A stretch of 10,492 nucleotides of DNA. It comes from Sphingomonadales bacterium (GTDB taxonomy: Bacteria; Pseudomonadota; Alphaproteobacteria; Sphingomonadales; Sphingomonadaceae). The stretch covers positions 1-10,492 of the forward strand of contig JAIYAA010000335.1 of NCBI GenBank assembly GCA_027489295.1, in the 5' to 3' direction. This document shows, one piece after another, positions 1-7,805 of this stretch (its first letter is position 1; each line of letters opens with the position of its first letter). Below the pieces are notes generated by a model. That model was not told where the DNA came from. It was given only the letters and a program-made list of their open reading frames with translations, and made no database searches. Position numbers and translations under genes: made by a program.

Positions 1-40
1 CACCATGTGTTGCCTCTTCGCCTTTCGCTGTGTTCGGAGA

Positions 41-62
41 TTTCGGGATGTGATCCCGGAAA
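41..62. other. Hairpin/inverted repeat upstream of aroA
   Basis: CGGGAT and ATCCCG form a perfect 6-bp inverted repeat around GTG, and flanking TTT/AAA pairs extend it across one bulged G. It lies about 50 nt before the aroA start. No T-run follows, so it is not a convincing terminator. It could be an operator or a leader stem. Nothing else is recognisable in positions 1-110. Confidence 0.3.
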
Positions 63-110
63 GTGGGGCGCGCCTTGCCATGCTGCAAGCCGCCTGTCAA
101 AGCCGCGCCC

Positions 111-1439
111 ATGTCGAACACCGATCCCCGCCCTCTCACCCTCGCCGCCCGCGGTCCGCTGCGCGGCACCGTCACCGTTCCCGGCGACAAGTCGATCAGT
201 CACCGCGCGATCATGTTTTCCGCGCTCGCGGTCGGCGAAAGCCGGATCGAAGGCCTGCTGGAAGGCGAGGACGTGCTCGCCACCGCGGCGGCGATGCGCG
301 CGATGGGTGCGGAGGTGGAGCGCGGTGAGGACGGCACATGGCGCGTCCACGGCGTCGGTGTCGGCGGGCTCCAGCAGCCGACCCAGGCGCTCGACATGGG
401 CAACAGCGGCACCTCGACCCGGCTGCTGATGGGCCTGGTCGCGGCGCACGGCATCACCGCGACGTTCACCGGCGACGCCTCGCTTTCCAGCCGCCCGATG
501 GGCCGCGTGATCGAGCCGCTCGCCCAGATGGGTGCCGAGATCACCGCCAGCCCCGGCGGCCGCCTGCCGCTGATGCTGCGGGGAATGTGCCCGGCAGTGC
601 CGATCGAATATACCCTGCCCGTTGCTTCGGCCCAGGTGAAGTCGGCGATCCTGCTCGCCGGCCTCAACACCCCCGGCATCACCCGCGTGATCGAACCCGT
701 CCCCACCCGCGACCATAGCGAGCGGATGCTGCGCGGCTTCGGCGCCGAGCTCACTGTCGAGGACGGCCCCGACGGCAAGATCATTTCCATCACCGGCGAG
801 GCCGAGCTCAAGCCGCAGCATATCGTCGTGCCGGGCGATCCTTCGTCGGCCGGCTTCTGGATGGTCGCCGCGTCGATTGTGCCGGGCTCCGAAATCACCA
901 TCGCCAATGTCTGCATGAACCCCACGCGCACCGGCCTGATCACCGCGCTGCGGCTGATGGGCGCCGACATCGCAGAGACCAACGCCCGCACCGTCGGCGG
1001 CGAGCCGGTCGCCGATCTCGTCGTCCGCCACGCAGCCCTCAAGGCGATCGAGGTGCCCGCCGATCTCGCGCCGAGCATGATCGATGAATATCCGGTGCTG
1101 TTCGTGGCAGCCGCGCTCGCCGAGGGCCGCACCGTCGCCCGCGGCGCGCACGAGCTGCGCGTGAAGGAATCGGACCGGATCAGCACGATGCGCACCGCGC
1201 TCGAGGCCTGCGGTGTAGTGACCGAGGAGTTCGAGGACGGCCTCGCCATCCAGGGTTCGGCCGGCGCGCCGCTCGCTGGCGGGGGCACGGTCGCGACCCG
1301 GCTCGACCACCGGATCGCGATGAGCATGACCGTCGCCGCGCTTGCCGCCGCGCAGCCCATCGCCATCGACGACGTGGCACCGGTGGCGACCAGCTACCCC
1401 AATTTCTTTCCGACGCTCGAGGCGCTGACCGCCGCATGA
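111..1439 (+). CDS. aroA: 3-phosphoshikimate 1-carboxyvinyltransferase (EPSP synthase, class II)
   Basis: This cytoplasmic enzyme joins phosphoenolpyruvate to shikimate-3-phosphate, the sixth step of the shikimate pathway to chorismate and aromatic amino acids. The 442-aa product shows the whole family pattern: GDKS with Lys27, GNSGTSTR at 97-104, SAQVK at 173-177, RDHSE at 200-204, MIDEYP at 323-328 with catalytic Asp325, and RVKESDR at 350-356. The RDHSE form and overall likeness to the Agrobacterium CP4 enzyme place it in class II. At the position of CP4's Ala100 it has Gly100, as in ordinary glyphosate-sensitive enzymes. I chose the ATG at 111 because the protein then begins just before the conserved PGDKSISHR block. 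An upstream in-frame GTG at 63 would add 16 unconserved residues. No strong Shine-Dalgarno precedes the ATG. Its stop overlaps the next start (ATGA), which implies translational coupling. Confidence 0.96.
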   Translation: MSNTDPRPLTLAARGPLRGTVTVPGDKSISHRAIMFSALAVGESRIEGLLEGEDVLATAAAMRAMGAEVERGEDGTWRVHGVGVGGLQQPTQALDMGNSGTSTRLLMGLVAAHGITATFTGDASLSSRPMGRVIEPLAQMGAEITASPGGRLPLMLRGMCPAVPIEYTLPVASAQVKSAILLAGLNTPGITRVIEPVPTRDHSERMLRGFGAELTVEDGPDGKIISITGEAELKPQHIVVPGDPSSAGFWMVAASIVPGSEITIANVCMNPTRTGLITALRLMGADIAETNARTVGGEPVADLVVRHAALKAIEVPADLAPSMIDEYPVLFVAAALAEGRTVARGAHELRVKESDRISTMRTALEACGVVTEEFEDGLAIQGSAGAPLAGGGTVATRLDHRIAMSMTVAALAAAQPIAIDDVAPVATSYPNFFPTLEALTAA

Positions 1440-2419
1440 TCCGGCCCCAGCGCCGCGACGTCCTCGCCGGCCTTGCGGTCGGGCTGGTCGCGGCGCCCGC
1501 CCTCGCCCGCCCCGCGCCGATCCGGGTGCAGCCCGATCGCGAGCTGATGGTGCCGGTGGAGGGCGGCCGGGTCTATGTGCGCATCAACGGCGACCTGAAC
1601 GGCCCACGCCCGCCGCTGATCTATGCCCATGGCGGGCCGGGCAGCGGCCATGCCGGGCTGTTGCCGCTCACCAGGCTGGCCGACGAGCGCGCAGTGATCC
1701 TGTGGGACCAGCTCGACAGCGGCCGATCGGACGCGCCGCTCGATCCGCGCAACTGGCGGGTCGAGCGCTTCGTCGACGAGTTCGACCGGATCCGCGAGGC
1801 GCTGGGCATTACCCGCTGGCATGTTGGCGGCGGCAGCTGGGGCGGCACGATGGCGCTCGAATATGGCGCCCGCCGGCGGCCCGGCACCGCCAGCCTGATT
1901 CTGCAATCCCCGCTGGTCGCCACCAAAAGCTGGCTCGCCGATGCCGCCATCCTGCGCGCGCAGATGCCGACGCGTTGGCGCGAGACCCTCAACGCCTGCG
2001 AATCCGCGACGCCGCCCCCTGCCCTGCAATGCGATCGCGCAACCGACGCCTATTACGCCGCGCACGTCCTGCGCAGCGGCGTACCCCAGGCGATCGCCGA
2101 CTATCGTGCCGCCCAGCCAGCGCATGCCGGCGACGTGCTGTACCAGCGCATGTGGGGCAAGAGCGAGTTCGTCTCGACCGGCACGCTGCGGCACTATGAC
2201 GGCGAACCGCTGCTCGCCCGGCTGCCGGGGCCGCGCACGCTGTTCGTCTGCGGCGAATGGGACGAGGCGCGGCCGGCGACGGTGGGTGCCTATGCGCGGC
2301 GCGTGCCGGGCGCGGGCTTCCGGGTGGTGCGCGGCTCGGCGCACGTCATCACGCTCGATCGCACCCAGGCCTATCTCGCGCTGCTCCGCACCTGGCTGGC
2401 GCGGCACGACGCCGCCTGA
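1436..2419 (+). CDS. Alpha/beta hydrolase, proline iminopeptidase-like (peptidase family S33), probable Tat export
   Basis: This 327-aa serine hydrolase of the alpha/beta fold has the S33 signature set. HGGPG (65-69) forms the oxyanion region and WDQ (90-92) follows. Nucleophile Ser134 sits in GGSWGG, with Asp276 in GEWDE and His303 in GSAH as the likely triad. The family removes N-terminal proline or acts on related amides and esters; the substrate here is unknown. The N-terminus has paired arginines (6-7), a hydrophobic stretch and an ALA-R cleavage site near residue 24. That resembles a twin-arginine signal, so the mature enzyme is probably periplasmic. Its start overlaps the aroA stop by 4 nt, so it is probably translated from the aroA mRNA. 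No pathway link with aroA or cmk is apparent. Assignment to the S33-like superfamily is firm; the name proline iminopeptidase is not. Confidence 0.85.
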   Translation: MIRPQRRDVLAGLAVGLVAAPALARPAPIRVQPDRELMVPVEGGRVYVRINGDLNGPRPPLIYAHGGPGSGHAGLLPLTRLADERAVILWDQLDSGRSDAPLDPRNWRVERFVDEFDRIREALGITRWHVGGGSWGGTMALEYGARRRPGTASLILQSPLVATKSWLADAAILRAQMPTRWRETLNACESATPPPALQCDRATDAYYAAHVLRSGVPQAIADYRAAQPAHAGDVLYQRMWGKSEFVSTGTLRHYDGEPLLARLPGPRTLFVCGEWDEARPATVGAYARRVPGAGFRVVRGSAHVITLDRTQAYLALLRTWLARHDAA

Positions 2420-2455
2420 TTGCGGCCATTTCACGGCAAGTCTCTTGACGGGACG

Positions 2456-2476
2456 CCTCGCACTGGCGAGGGGATC
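2456..2476 (+). promoter_or_regulatory. Hairpin that could mask the cmk ribosome binding site
   Basis: CCTCGC (2456-2461) and GCGAGG (2466-2471) form a perfect 6-bp stem around the loop ACTG. The 3' arm contains most of the cmk Shine-Dalgarno GAGGGG (2468-2473), which lies 5 nt before the ATG. If folded in the mRNA it would reduce initiation at cmk and could make it depend on ribosomes arriving from the upstream gene. The role is inferred. Confidence 0.35.
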
Positions 2477-2478
2477 GC

Positions 2479-3093
2479 ATGATCATTGCTGTCGACGGAC
2501 CCGCGGCTTCGGGCAAGGGCACGATCGCCCGCGCGCTCGCCCGCCATTACGGCCTGCCCCATCTCGATACCGGCCTGCTCTACCGCGCCGTTGCCGCCAG
2601 CGTGCTGCGCGAGGGACTCGATCCGGCCAAGGAAGCCGATGCGGTTGCCGCCAGCAGCTTTGACGACTCACTGCTCGCCGATCCGGAGTTGCGCACCGAT
2701 GCGGTGGGCCAGATCGCCTCGATCGTCTCGGCGCATCCGCTGGTGCGCGCCGCCCTGCTCCAGCGGCAGAAGCGGTTCGCCCAGCAACCCGGCGGCGCGG
2801 TGCTCGACGGGCGCGACATCGGCACGGTGATCGCCCCCCATGCGGAGGTGAAGCTGTTCGTGAAGGCCACCCCGATGATTCGCGCCCAGCGCCGTCATCT
2901 CGAACTGCGCAAGGCCGGGCAGAATGTGAGCCTCGACAAGGTATTGGCCGATATCCGCGCCCGCGACGAGCGCGATTCGAAACGCAGCGAGGCGCCGCTG
3001 ACCCAGGCGGCCGACGCGGTGACGCTGGACACCAGCTTCCTCTCGATCGACGCGGCGGTACAGCGCGCCATGGAAATCGTCGAACGCCGCTAG
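2479..3093 (+). CDS. cmk: Cytidylate kinase (CMP/dCMP kinase)
   Basis: This cytoplasmic kinase phosphorylates CMP and dCMP to the diphosphates with ATP, recycling RNA-derived pyrimidine nucleotides. The 204-aa product has the P-loop GPAASGKGT (7-15), DTGLLYR (30-36), GRDIGTV (111-117) and the lid-type arginine cluster RDERDSKR (162-169), all typical of the family. It is a little shorter than the E. coli enzyme, mainly at its C-terminal end. The ATG has a strong Shine-Dalgarno (GAGGGG) 5 nt upstream. It follows the hydrolase by 59 nt on the same strand, and aroA-cmk-rpsA order is widespread in proteobacteria. Here rpsA is displaced more than 2 kb away by the flagellin region. Confidence 0.95.
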   Translation: MIIAVDGPAASGKGTIARALARHYGLPHLDTGLLYRAVAASVLREGLDPAKEADAVAASSFDDSLLADPELRTDAVGQIASIVSAHPLVRAALLQRQKRFAQQPGGAVLDGRDIGTVIAPHAEVKLFVKATPMIRAQRRHLELRKAGQNVSLDKVLADIRARDERDSKRSEAPLTQAADAVTLDTSFLSIDAAVQRAMEIVERR

Positions 3094-3094
3094 A

Positions 3095-3114
3095 GTTGAC
3101 CGTACACGGTCAAC
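3095..3114. repeat. Perfect 20-bp inverted repeat after cmk
   Basis: GTTGACCGTACACGGTCAAC consists of two perfect 9-bp arms around AC, starting 1 nt after the cmk stop codon. The 2-nt centre makes it look more like a dimeric protein binding site than a relaxed hairpin, although a 4-nt loop could form in RNA. No T-run follows on the plus strand. It sits where the usual cmk-rpsA linkage is broken. Confidence 0.6.
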
Positions 3115-3135
3115 GACTCGGAACATGCGGTAACC

Positions 3136-3175
3136 AAAAAACCTAGTGCGTGCTCACCCAAAGTGAAAACGCACT
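3136..3175 (-). terminator. Second intrinsic terminator downstream of flagellin
   Basis: Read on the minus strand, AGTGCGT...ACGCACT (positions 3175 to 3145) forms a 7-bp stem that encloses a smaller TCAC/GTGA stem. Three nt later comes a run of six T (3141-3136). It would stop transcripts leaking through the first flagellin terminator and protect cmk from antisense transcription. Confidence 0.55.
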
Positions 3176-3216
3176 TGGCCCGCGGCGCGCCGGCAAGGCC
3201 GCTGATCCACCGCACG

Positions 3217-3248
3217 GAAAAGGGCCGGGATGGCGAACCATCCCGACC
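3217..3248 (-). terminator. Flagellin intrinsic terminator
   Basis: On the minus strand an 11-bp stem GGTCGGGATGG/CCATCCCGGCC (one T-G wobble) closes on a stable TTCG tetraloop and is followed by CTTTTCC. It lies about 40 nt beyond the flagellin stop codon, in the right orientation and place for that transcript. Confidence 0.8.
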
Positions 3249-3285
3249 CCCTCCAAACCCTTGGCCCCAGGGGAGGGCCTTGGGC

Positions 3286-4140
3286 TTAACGGAACAGCGA
3301 GGTGATGGTCTGCGGCGCCTGGTTGGCGATCGACAGCGCCTGCACGCCCAGCTGCTGCTTGACCTGCAGCGCCTGCAGCTTCGCCGATTCCTTCGCCAGA
3401 TCGGCGTCGACAAGGTTGCCGATGCCCGCCTCGATCGTGTCTGAGAGCTTGCTGGTGAAGGTCGTCTGCGCGTCGATGTTGCGCGAAGCAGCGCCGAGCT
3501 TGCCGAGCACCGAGGTGAGGTTGCTCTGTGTGGTGGTGATCGTATCGATCATCGCCTGCGCCGAGGCCTGGGTGCTGATCGTCGCCGACGACGTGATCGT
3601 GATGTTCGTACCGCCTAGGTCGAGGCCCTGGTTCGCGACCGTCAACGAGTCCGGGTTCCACGCCGTGGTCGCACTGTTCGAATCCTGCAGCGACTGCAGG
3701 GCCGTCACGGTGCCGCCGCCCGATTTCAGCAGGTTGGTGCCATTGAAGTCGGCCGAATTGACGATCGTGGTAATCTGGTCCCGAAGCGCGGTGAAGTCGT
3801 TGTTGAGCTGCGTGCGGCTGTCCGAGGTCTGGCCGGCATCGGCCGCCTGATAGGCCTTCGCCTTCATCTGGTTGACGATGTCGGAGATCTGCTCGGCACC
3901 GGCAACGGCGACGTCGGTCACGCTCTTGGCGCGACTGAGCGACGACGACACCGACTTGAGGCCGCCCAGGTCACTGCGGAGCCCCTGCGCGATCGTGTAG
4001 GTCGCCGAGTCGTCCTTGGTCGAGGAGACCGCGAGGCCGGTATTGATGCGGCTCTGGGTGGTCGAAAGGTCCTTCTGCGTCTGGTTCAGGCTCTGCAGCG
4101 CAGCCATCGCACCGACATTGGTGTTTACCGAAAAAGCCAT
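3286..4140 (-). CDS. Flagellin (filament structural protein)
   Basis: This is the subunit of the flagellar filament, exported through the flagellar type III apparatus and polymerised outside the cell. The 284-aa product has the conserved N-terminal D0/D1 region (about 1-145, opening MAFSVNTNVGAMAALQSLN, with LNNDFTALRDQI and FNGTNLL). A very small variable segment follows (about 146-190), then the C-terminal D1/D0 helices ending in TSLFR. Such short flagellins are normal in alphaproteobacteria such as Caulobacter (about 273 aa). The termini appear intact, so the gene looks functional. On the minus strand AAGAAGGGA lies 7 nt before the ATG. It stands alone, opposite in direction to the core genes, with no chaperone, cap or regulator nearby. 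Its promoter probably lies in the AT-rich stretch upstream, but I see no convincing sigma-54 or sigma-28 site. No symbol is given because paralogue names vary. Confidence 0.95.
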   Translation of the reverse strand: MAFSVNTNVGAMAALQSLNQTQKDLSTTQSRINTGLAVSSTKDDSATYTIAQGLRSDLGGLKSVSSSLSRAKSVTDVAVAGAEQISDIVNQMKAKAYQAADAGQTSDSRTQLNNDFTALRDQITTIVNSADFNGTNLLKSGGGTVTALQSLQDSNSATTAWNPDSLTVANQGLDLGGTNITITSSATISTQASAQAMIDTITTTQSNLTSVLGKLGAASRNIDAQTTFTSKLSDTIEAGIGNLVDADLAKESAKLQALQVKQQLGVQALSIANQAPQTITSLFR

Positions 4141-4298
4141 GGTGATTCCCTTCTTGGACGGCGGTCACTTCTGCGACCTGGGCCGGAAGCGCCGACCCAC
4201 GACGGAACGCCACCGCGCCCCGCACCGCCATTTTGGGAAGTAGATCTAAACAGAAAGACAATCTCAGAATATTTCATCATGTATCTATCTGACATCTT

Positions 4299-4313
4299 AC
4301 ATGGCTGCCATGT
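4299..4313. promoter_or_regulatory. Candidate operator ACATGGC-T-GCCATGT
   Basis: Two perfect 7-bp arms surround a single T, giving a 15-bp palindrome about 160 nt upstream of the flagellin start, inside the AT-rich segment. The odd-centred symmetry fits a dimeric repressor or activator. The regulator is unknown, and a role in flagellin control is inferred from position only. Confidence 0.4.
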
Positions 4314-4551
4314 TCATTTCATGAACTCATTTTTATTCCATATTAGTTTAAAACCCGCGTAACTCACATTTAATTGTACCGATTTATACTATATTGAAAA
4401 GATACCAGACACTATCTCGCTCGGTACACCATCGAATATCGCGATGCGTTTCCCGCTACTGCATCGCCGAGAGAGAAAAGCAGCTGGATCAGCCACTCCT
4501 TTGTCGCTGACGAACCCGCTCCACGCGAACGGATCAGGCCTTGTTTTTCAC

Positions 4552-4586
4552 AAAAAGCAGGCTGCTCCTCCGGGAGAATACGGAGG
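4552..4586 (-). terminator. Candidate terminator downstream of the 99-aa gene
   Basis: On the minus strand a 6-bp stem CCTCCG/CGGAGG (loop of 8) is followed at once by the small palindrome AGCAG-C-CTGCT and five T. It lies about 140 nt beyond the stop of the 99-aa gene and would shield the flagellin control region from it. Confidence 0.4.
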
Positions 4587-4723
4587 TTTCCGCGGCGGGC
4601 GGCCACTGGCCACATGCCCGGATCTATGGCCGATGCCCCGCAGCACCTTCAGAAACTTGACCTTTTGCGATGGGGGCAGCCCCAGATATGGCACGCGATG
4701 CGCCGCGCGCGCCTCGGCGCGGA

Positions 4724-5023
4724 TCAGGCCTCGACCATGTCCGCCGGCTGCTGCCGGCAGCAACAACCACAGGCCTCCCCCTCCACCGTGTAGGTGATCC
4801 CGTTCGACTCCAACCCCACCCGATCGACCCGCACACGGCGGTGACGCCCCGGCTGGCGCGGATCGTCAAGCCGATAGACACCGCCCTCGACCAGCGGCAG
4901 ACGCGCTGCCTGGGGACTCCAGCCGAACTGCGCAAATTGCGCGACCGCCTCGGCGGACTCAGGCACGTGGCTGGAAGCAGCCAGCGTGGCACCGCTGAAA
5001 TACTCTTTGAGTAGATAGGGCAT
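4724..5023 (-). CDS. Small protein of unknown function, 99 aa
   Basis: I do not recognise this family. The start is well supported: on the minus strand GGGGAG precedes the ATG by 8 nt, and the codon use is protein-like. The N-terminal half is mildly hydrophobic and mixed. Residues 57-70 are strongly basic (arginine-rich, with RHRRVRVDRV). The C-terminus carries a cysteine cluster, Cys85 and Cys87-89, in ACGCCC. There is no signal peptide or membrane segment. The cysteine cluster could bind a metal or be redox-active, but four cysteines this close do not match a named motif. It lies in the same orientation as the flagellin, separated by about 580 nt and a possible terminator, so it is probably a separate transcript. 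Confidence 0.6.
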   Translation of the reverse strand: MPYLLKEYFSGATLAASSHVPESAEAVAQFAQFGWSPQAARLPLVEGGVYRLDDPRQPGRHRRVRVDRVGLESNGITYTVEGEACGCCCRQQPADMVEA

Positions 5024-5405
5024 CCAACGACTCCCCGTTCAACAATAGCTACATGCCTTTATCGAGACCGTCACGAATACTATGCGTCCGCGCGCGCAAC
5101 AATTGCCGGCCACTCCGAAATGGAAGCAACCCTCTCCACATTGGAGACAGGCGCGGAAACCTTGCTTTCGGGCCCCGGTCACGGTAAGGCGCGCGCGTCC
5201 AACGGGCGGGTGCTCGTGGGGGATGGCGCTGGAAGCATGCTTCCACGCGCCCTTTTCGCATTTCGGAGCGATCTGGCCTTCCTCCCCGTACGCCCGTTCG
5301 AAGGATGTCGCGACCGGCATTCGGCCGCCGCGGCGTTTCTGGCCCTCAAGACCGCCGGATCCAACCGGCTGGCCGGAAAGAACGAACGTTAGGAACCTGT
5401 TTTTT
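5024..5405. other. Non-coding region with stem-loops before rpsA
   Basis: An open frame runs through this stretch into rpsA, but its translation is low-complexity and arginine/proline-rich and it starts without a ribosome binding site. I therefore treat the region as the rpsA leader plus the upstream region of the divergent 99-aa gene. It contains a TCTCCA-CAT-TGGAGA stem (5133-5147), the large hairpin listed separately, and a GCCGG/CCGGC stem (5354-5369). TGGAAGCA at 5121 recurs as half of the palindrome at 5230. No clear promoter is visible. Confidence 0.5.
5225..5256 (+). terminator. Strong hairpin in rpsA leader: terminator or attenuator
   Basis: The 16-bp perfect palindrome TGGAAGCATGCTTCCA (5230-5245) is extended by GGCGC/GCGCC across one bulged C. 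The resulting stem of over 10 bp is followed by CCTTTTC. The T-run is short. It may end transcripts arriving from upstream, or act as an attenuator about 150 nt before the rpsA start. Confidence 0.45.
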
Positions 5406-7118
<1,713 letters not shown>

Positions 7119-7135
7119 TCCAGTTGCAAAAGCAG

Positions 7136-7178
7136 GGGTCCGGGCGCCGCGAAAGCGGTTCCCGGGCCCTTCTTTTTT
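7136..7178 (+). terminator. rpsA intrinsic terminator
   Basis: GGGTCCGGG pairs with CCCGGGCCC (one T-G wobble). Inside it CCGC-GAAA-GCGG forms a second stem with a GNRA tetraloop, followed by TTCTTTTTT. It begins 17 nt after the rpsA stop. Confidence 0.93.
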
Positions 7179-7210
7179 GATTTTCCCTATAATTATCCCG
7201 CATCTGCCGG

Positions 7211-7239
7211 TTGCTGCAGATTGGCAAAAAGCGCTAAGG
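7211..7239 (+). promoter_or_regulatory. ihfB: Putative ihfB promoter
   Basis: TTGCTG (7211-7216) and CTAAGG (7234-7239) are separated by 17 nt, a plausible alphaproteobacterial housekeeping promoter. They lie between the rpsA terminator and ihfB and predict a leader of roughly 55 nt. Confidence 0.4.
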
Positions 7240-7299
7240 TTTCCTTGGGGATAGCCGTTCGCGGCCAGGGTGGGCGCGGTCGCCAAGGGAGGGGCGCGA

Positions 7300-7578
7300 A
7301 TGATCCGATCTGAGTTGGTTCAATTGCTGGTGCAGGACAATCCGGGCCTTTCGGTCCGCGAAGTCGAGCAGATCGTTTCGATCTTCTTCGACGAAATTGT
7401 CGGCCGGTTGAGTGAGGATGGCCGCGTCGAGCTGCGCGGCTTTGGGGCTTTTTCGACCCGCGCGCGCGATGCGCGTCAGGGACGCAATCCGCGTACCGGG
7501 GAAGCCGTGGAGGTGGATGCCAAGCGCGTCCCCTATTTCAAGCCCGGCAAGGAGATGCGCGTACGCCTGAACATGTAA
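7300..7578 (+). CDS. ihfB: Integration host factor subunit beta
   Basis: IHF-beta pairs with IHF-alpha to form a nucleoid protein that bends DNA sharply at specific sites. It assists site-specific recombination, sigma-54 promoters and replication. The 92-aa product matches the DNABII family throughout: N-terminal helices (2-40), the core [22 protein letters not shown] and a C-terminal [11 protein letters not shown]. Pro64 in RNPRTG is the residue that intercalates at the DNA kink in this family. The ATG at 7300 has a very strong Shine-Dalgarno (AAGGGAGGGG) ending 5 nt upstream and gives the family's usual N-terminus; an in-frame ATG at 7270 would add ten residues. The rpsA-ihfB order is conserved in proteobacteria. 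Confidence 0.96.
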   Translation: MIRSELVQLLVQDNPGLSVREVEQIVSIFFDEIVGRLSEDGRVELRGFGAFSTRARDARQGRNPRTGEAVEVDAKRVPYFKPGKEMRVRLNM

Positions 7579-7585
7579 TGCGCGC

Positions 7586-7614
7586 TTGACACGCGGCGCG
7601 CGGCAGCGTCTTGC
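7586..7614 (+). promoter_or_regulatory. tRNA-Leu promoter
   Basis: A perfect -35 box TTGACA (7586-7591), 17 nt spacing and a weaker -10 box TCTTGC (7609-7614) put transcription start within a few nt of the tRNA 5' end at 7626. Confidence 0.55.
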
Positions 7615-7625
7615 CTGCCGCCCAC

Positions 7626-7712
7626 GCGGACGTGGCGGAACCGGTAGACGCCGGAGACTTAAAATCTTCTGCCCCTCGGGGCGTGCGGGTTCGAGTCCCG
7701 CCGTCCGCACCA
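7626..7712 (+). tRNA. tRNA-Leu (anticodon UAA)
   Basis: The gene is 87 nt with the 3' CCA encoded. The acceptor stem GCGGACG/CGTCCGC is perfect. The D-arm holds AACCGGTAGAC. The anticodon stem GGAGA/TCTTC encloses the loop CTTAAAA, giving anticodon TAA, which reads UUA (and UUG by wobble). There is a long leucine-type variable arm with a CCCC-TC-GGGG stem, and the T-arm is GCGGG-TTCGAGT-CCCGC. An integrase gene begins 93 nt downstream, so its 3' end is the probable attachment site (attB/attL) of an integrated element. The tRNA itself remains intact. Confidence 0.97.
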
Positions 7713-7738
7713 AAGCTGGCTTAACCGCTTGATATTGG

Positions 7739-7746
7739 TATAAAAT
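7739..7746 (+). promoter_or_regulatory. Possible -10 region of the integrase promoter
   Basis: TATAAAAT is the best -10-like sequence between the tRNA and the integrase gene. No good -35 box lies at proper spacing, so the call is weak. Confidence 0.25.
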
Positions 7747-7805
7747 GGCTAATTTGCGTGACTTCTGGCCCCGCCACGGTACATGGCGGAGGTACAAAAG
7801 CAGCA

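Larger units (their letters stand above)
4141..4723. other. Non-coding region upstream of flagellin, with AT-rich core
   Basis: I see no credible gene in these 583 bases. Positions 4141-4240 are an ordinary GC-rich flagellin leader. By hand count 4241-4400 is only about 30% G+C, against well over 60% in the flanks. It contains a 15-bp odd-centred palindrome (4299-4313), the repeat TTCAT-TTC-ATGAA (4313-4325) and many TATA-like stretches. This is probably the flagellin control region. From about 4440 the base composition is GC-rich again, and a minus-strand terminator candidate lies at 4552-4586. Confidence 0.6.

Noticed and set aside
63..110. GTG start 16 codons upstream for aroA
   Set aside because: The extra residues are not part of the family, and the ATG at 111 gives the expected N-terminus.
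3106..3652. Similarity between ACGGTCAACGACTCGG (3106) and the flagellin segment near 3637, as a possible duplication scar
   Set aside because: The match is short and imperfect and does not extend on either side, so chance is sufficient.
4141..4320. Sigma-54 or sigma-28 promoter for flagellin
   Set aside because: I checked for GG-N10-GC and for TAAA...GCCGATAA patterns on the minus strand and found no acceptable match.
4548..4766. 72-codon minus-strand frame after the 99-aa gene
   Set aside because: It overlaps that gene's 3' end and the terminator candidate, its C-terminal part is unprotein-like, and no start signal was found.
5082..5405. In-frame N-terminal extension of rpsA by 108 codons
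   Set aside because: The added residues are low-complexity, proline/arginine-rich and unlike S1. The ATG at 5406 gives the normal family start.
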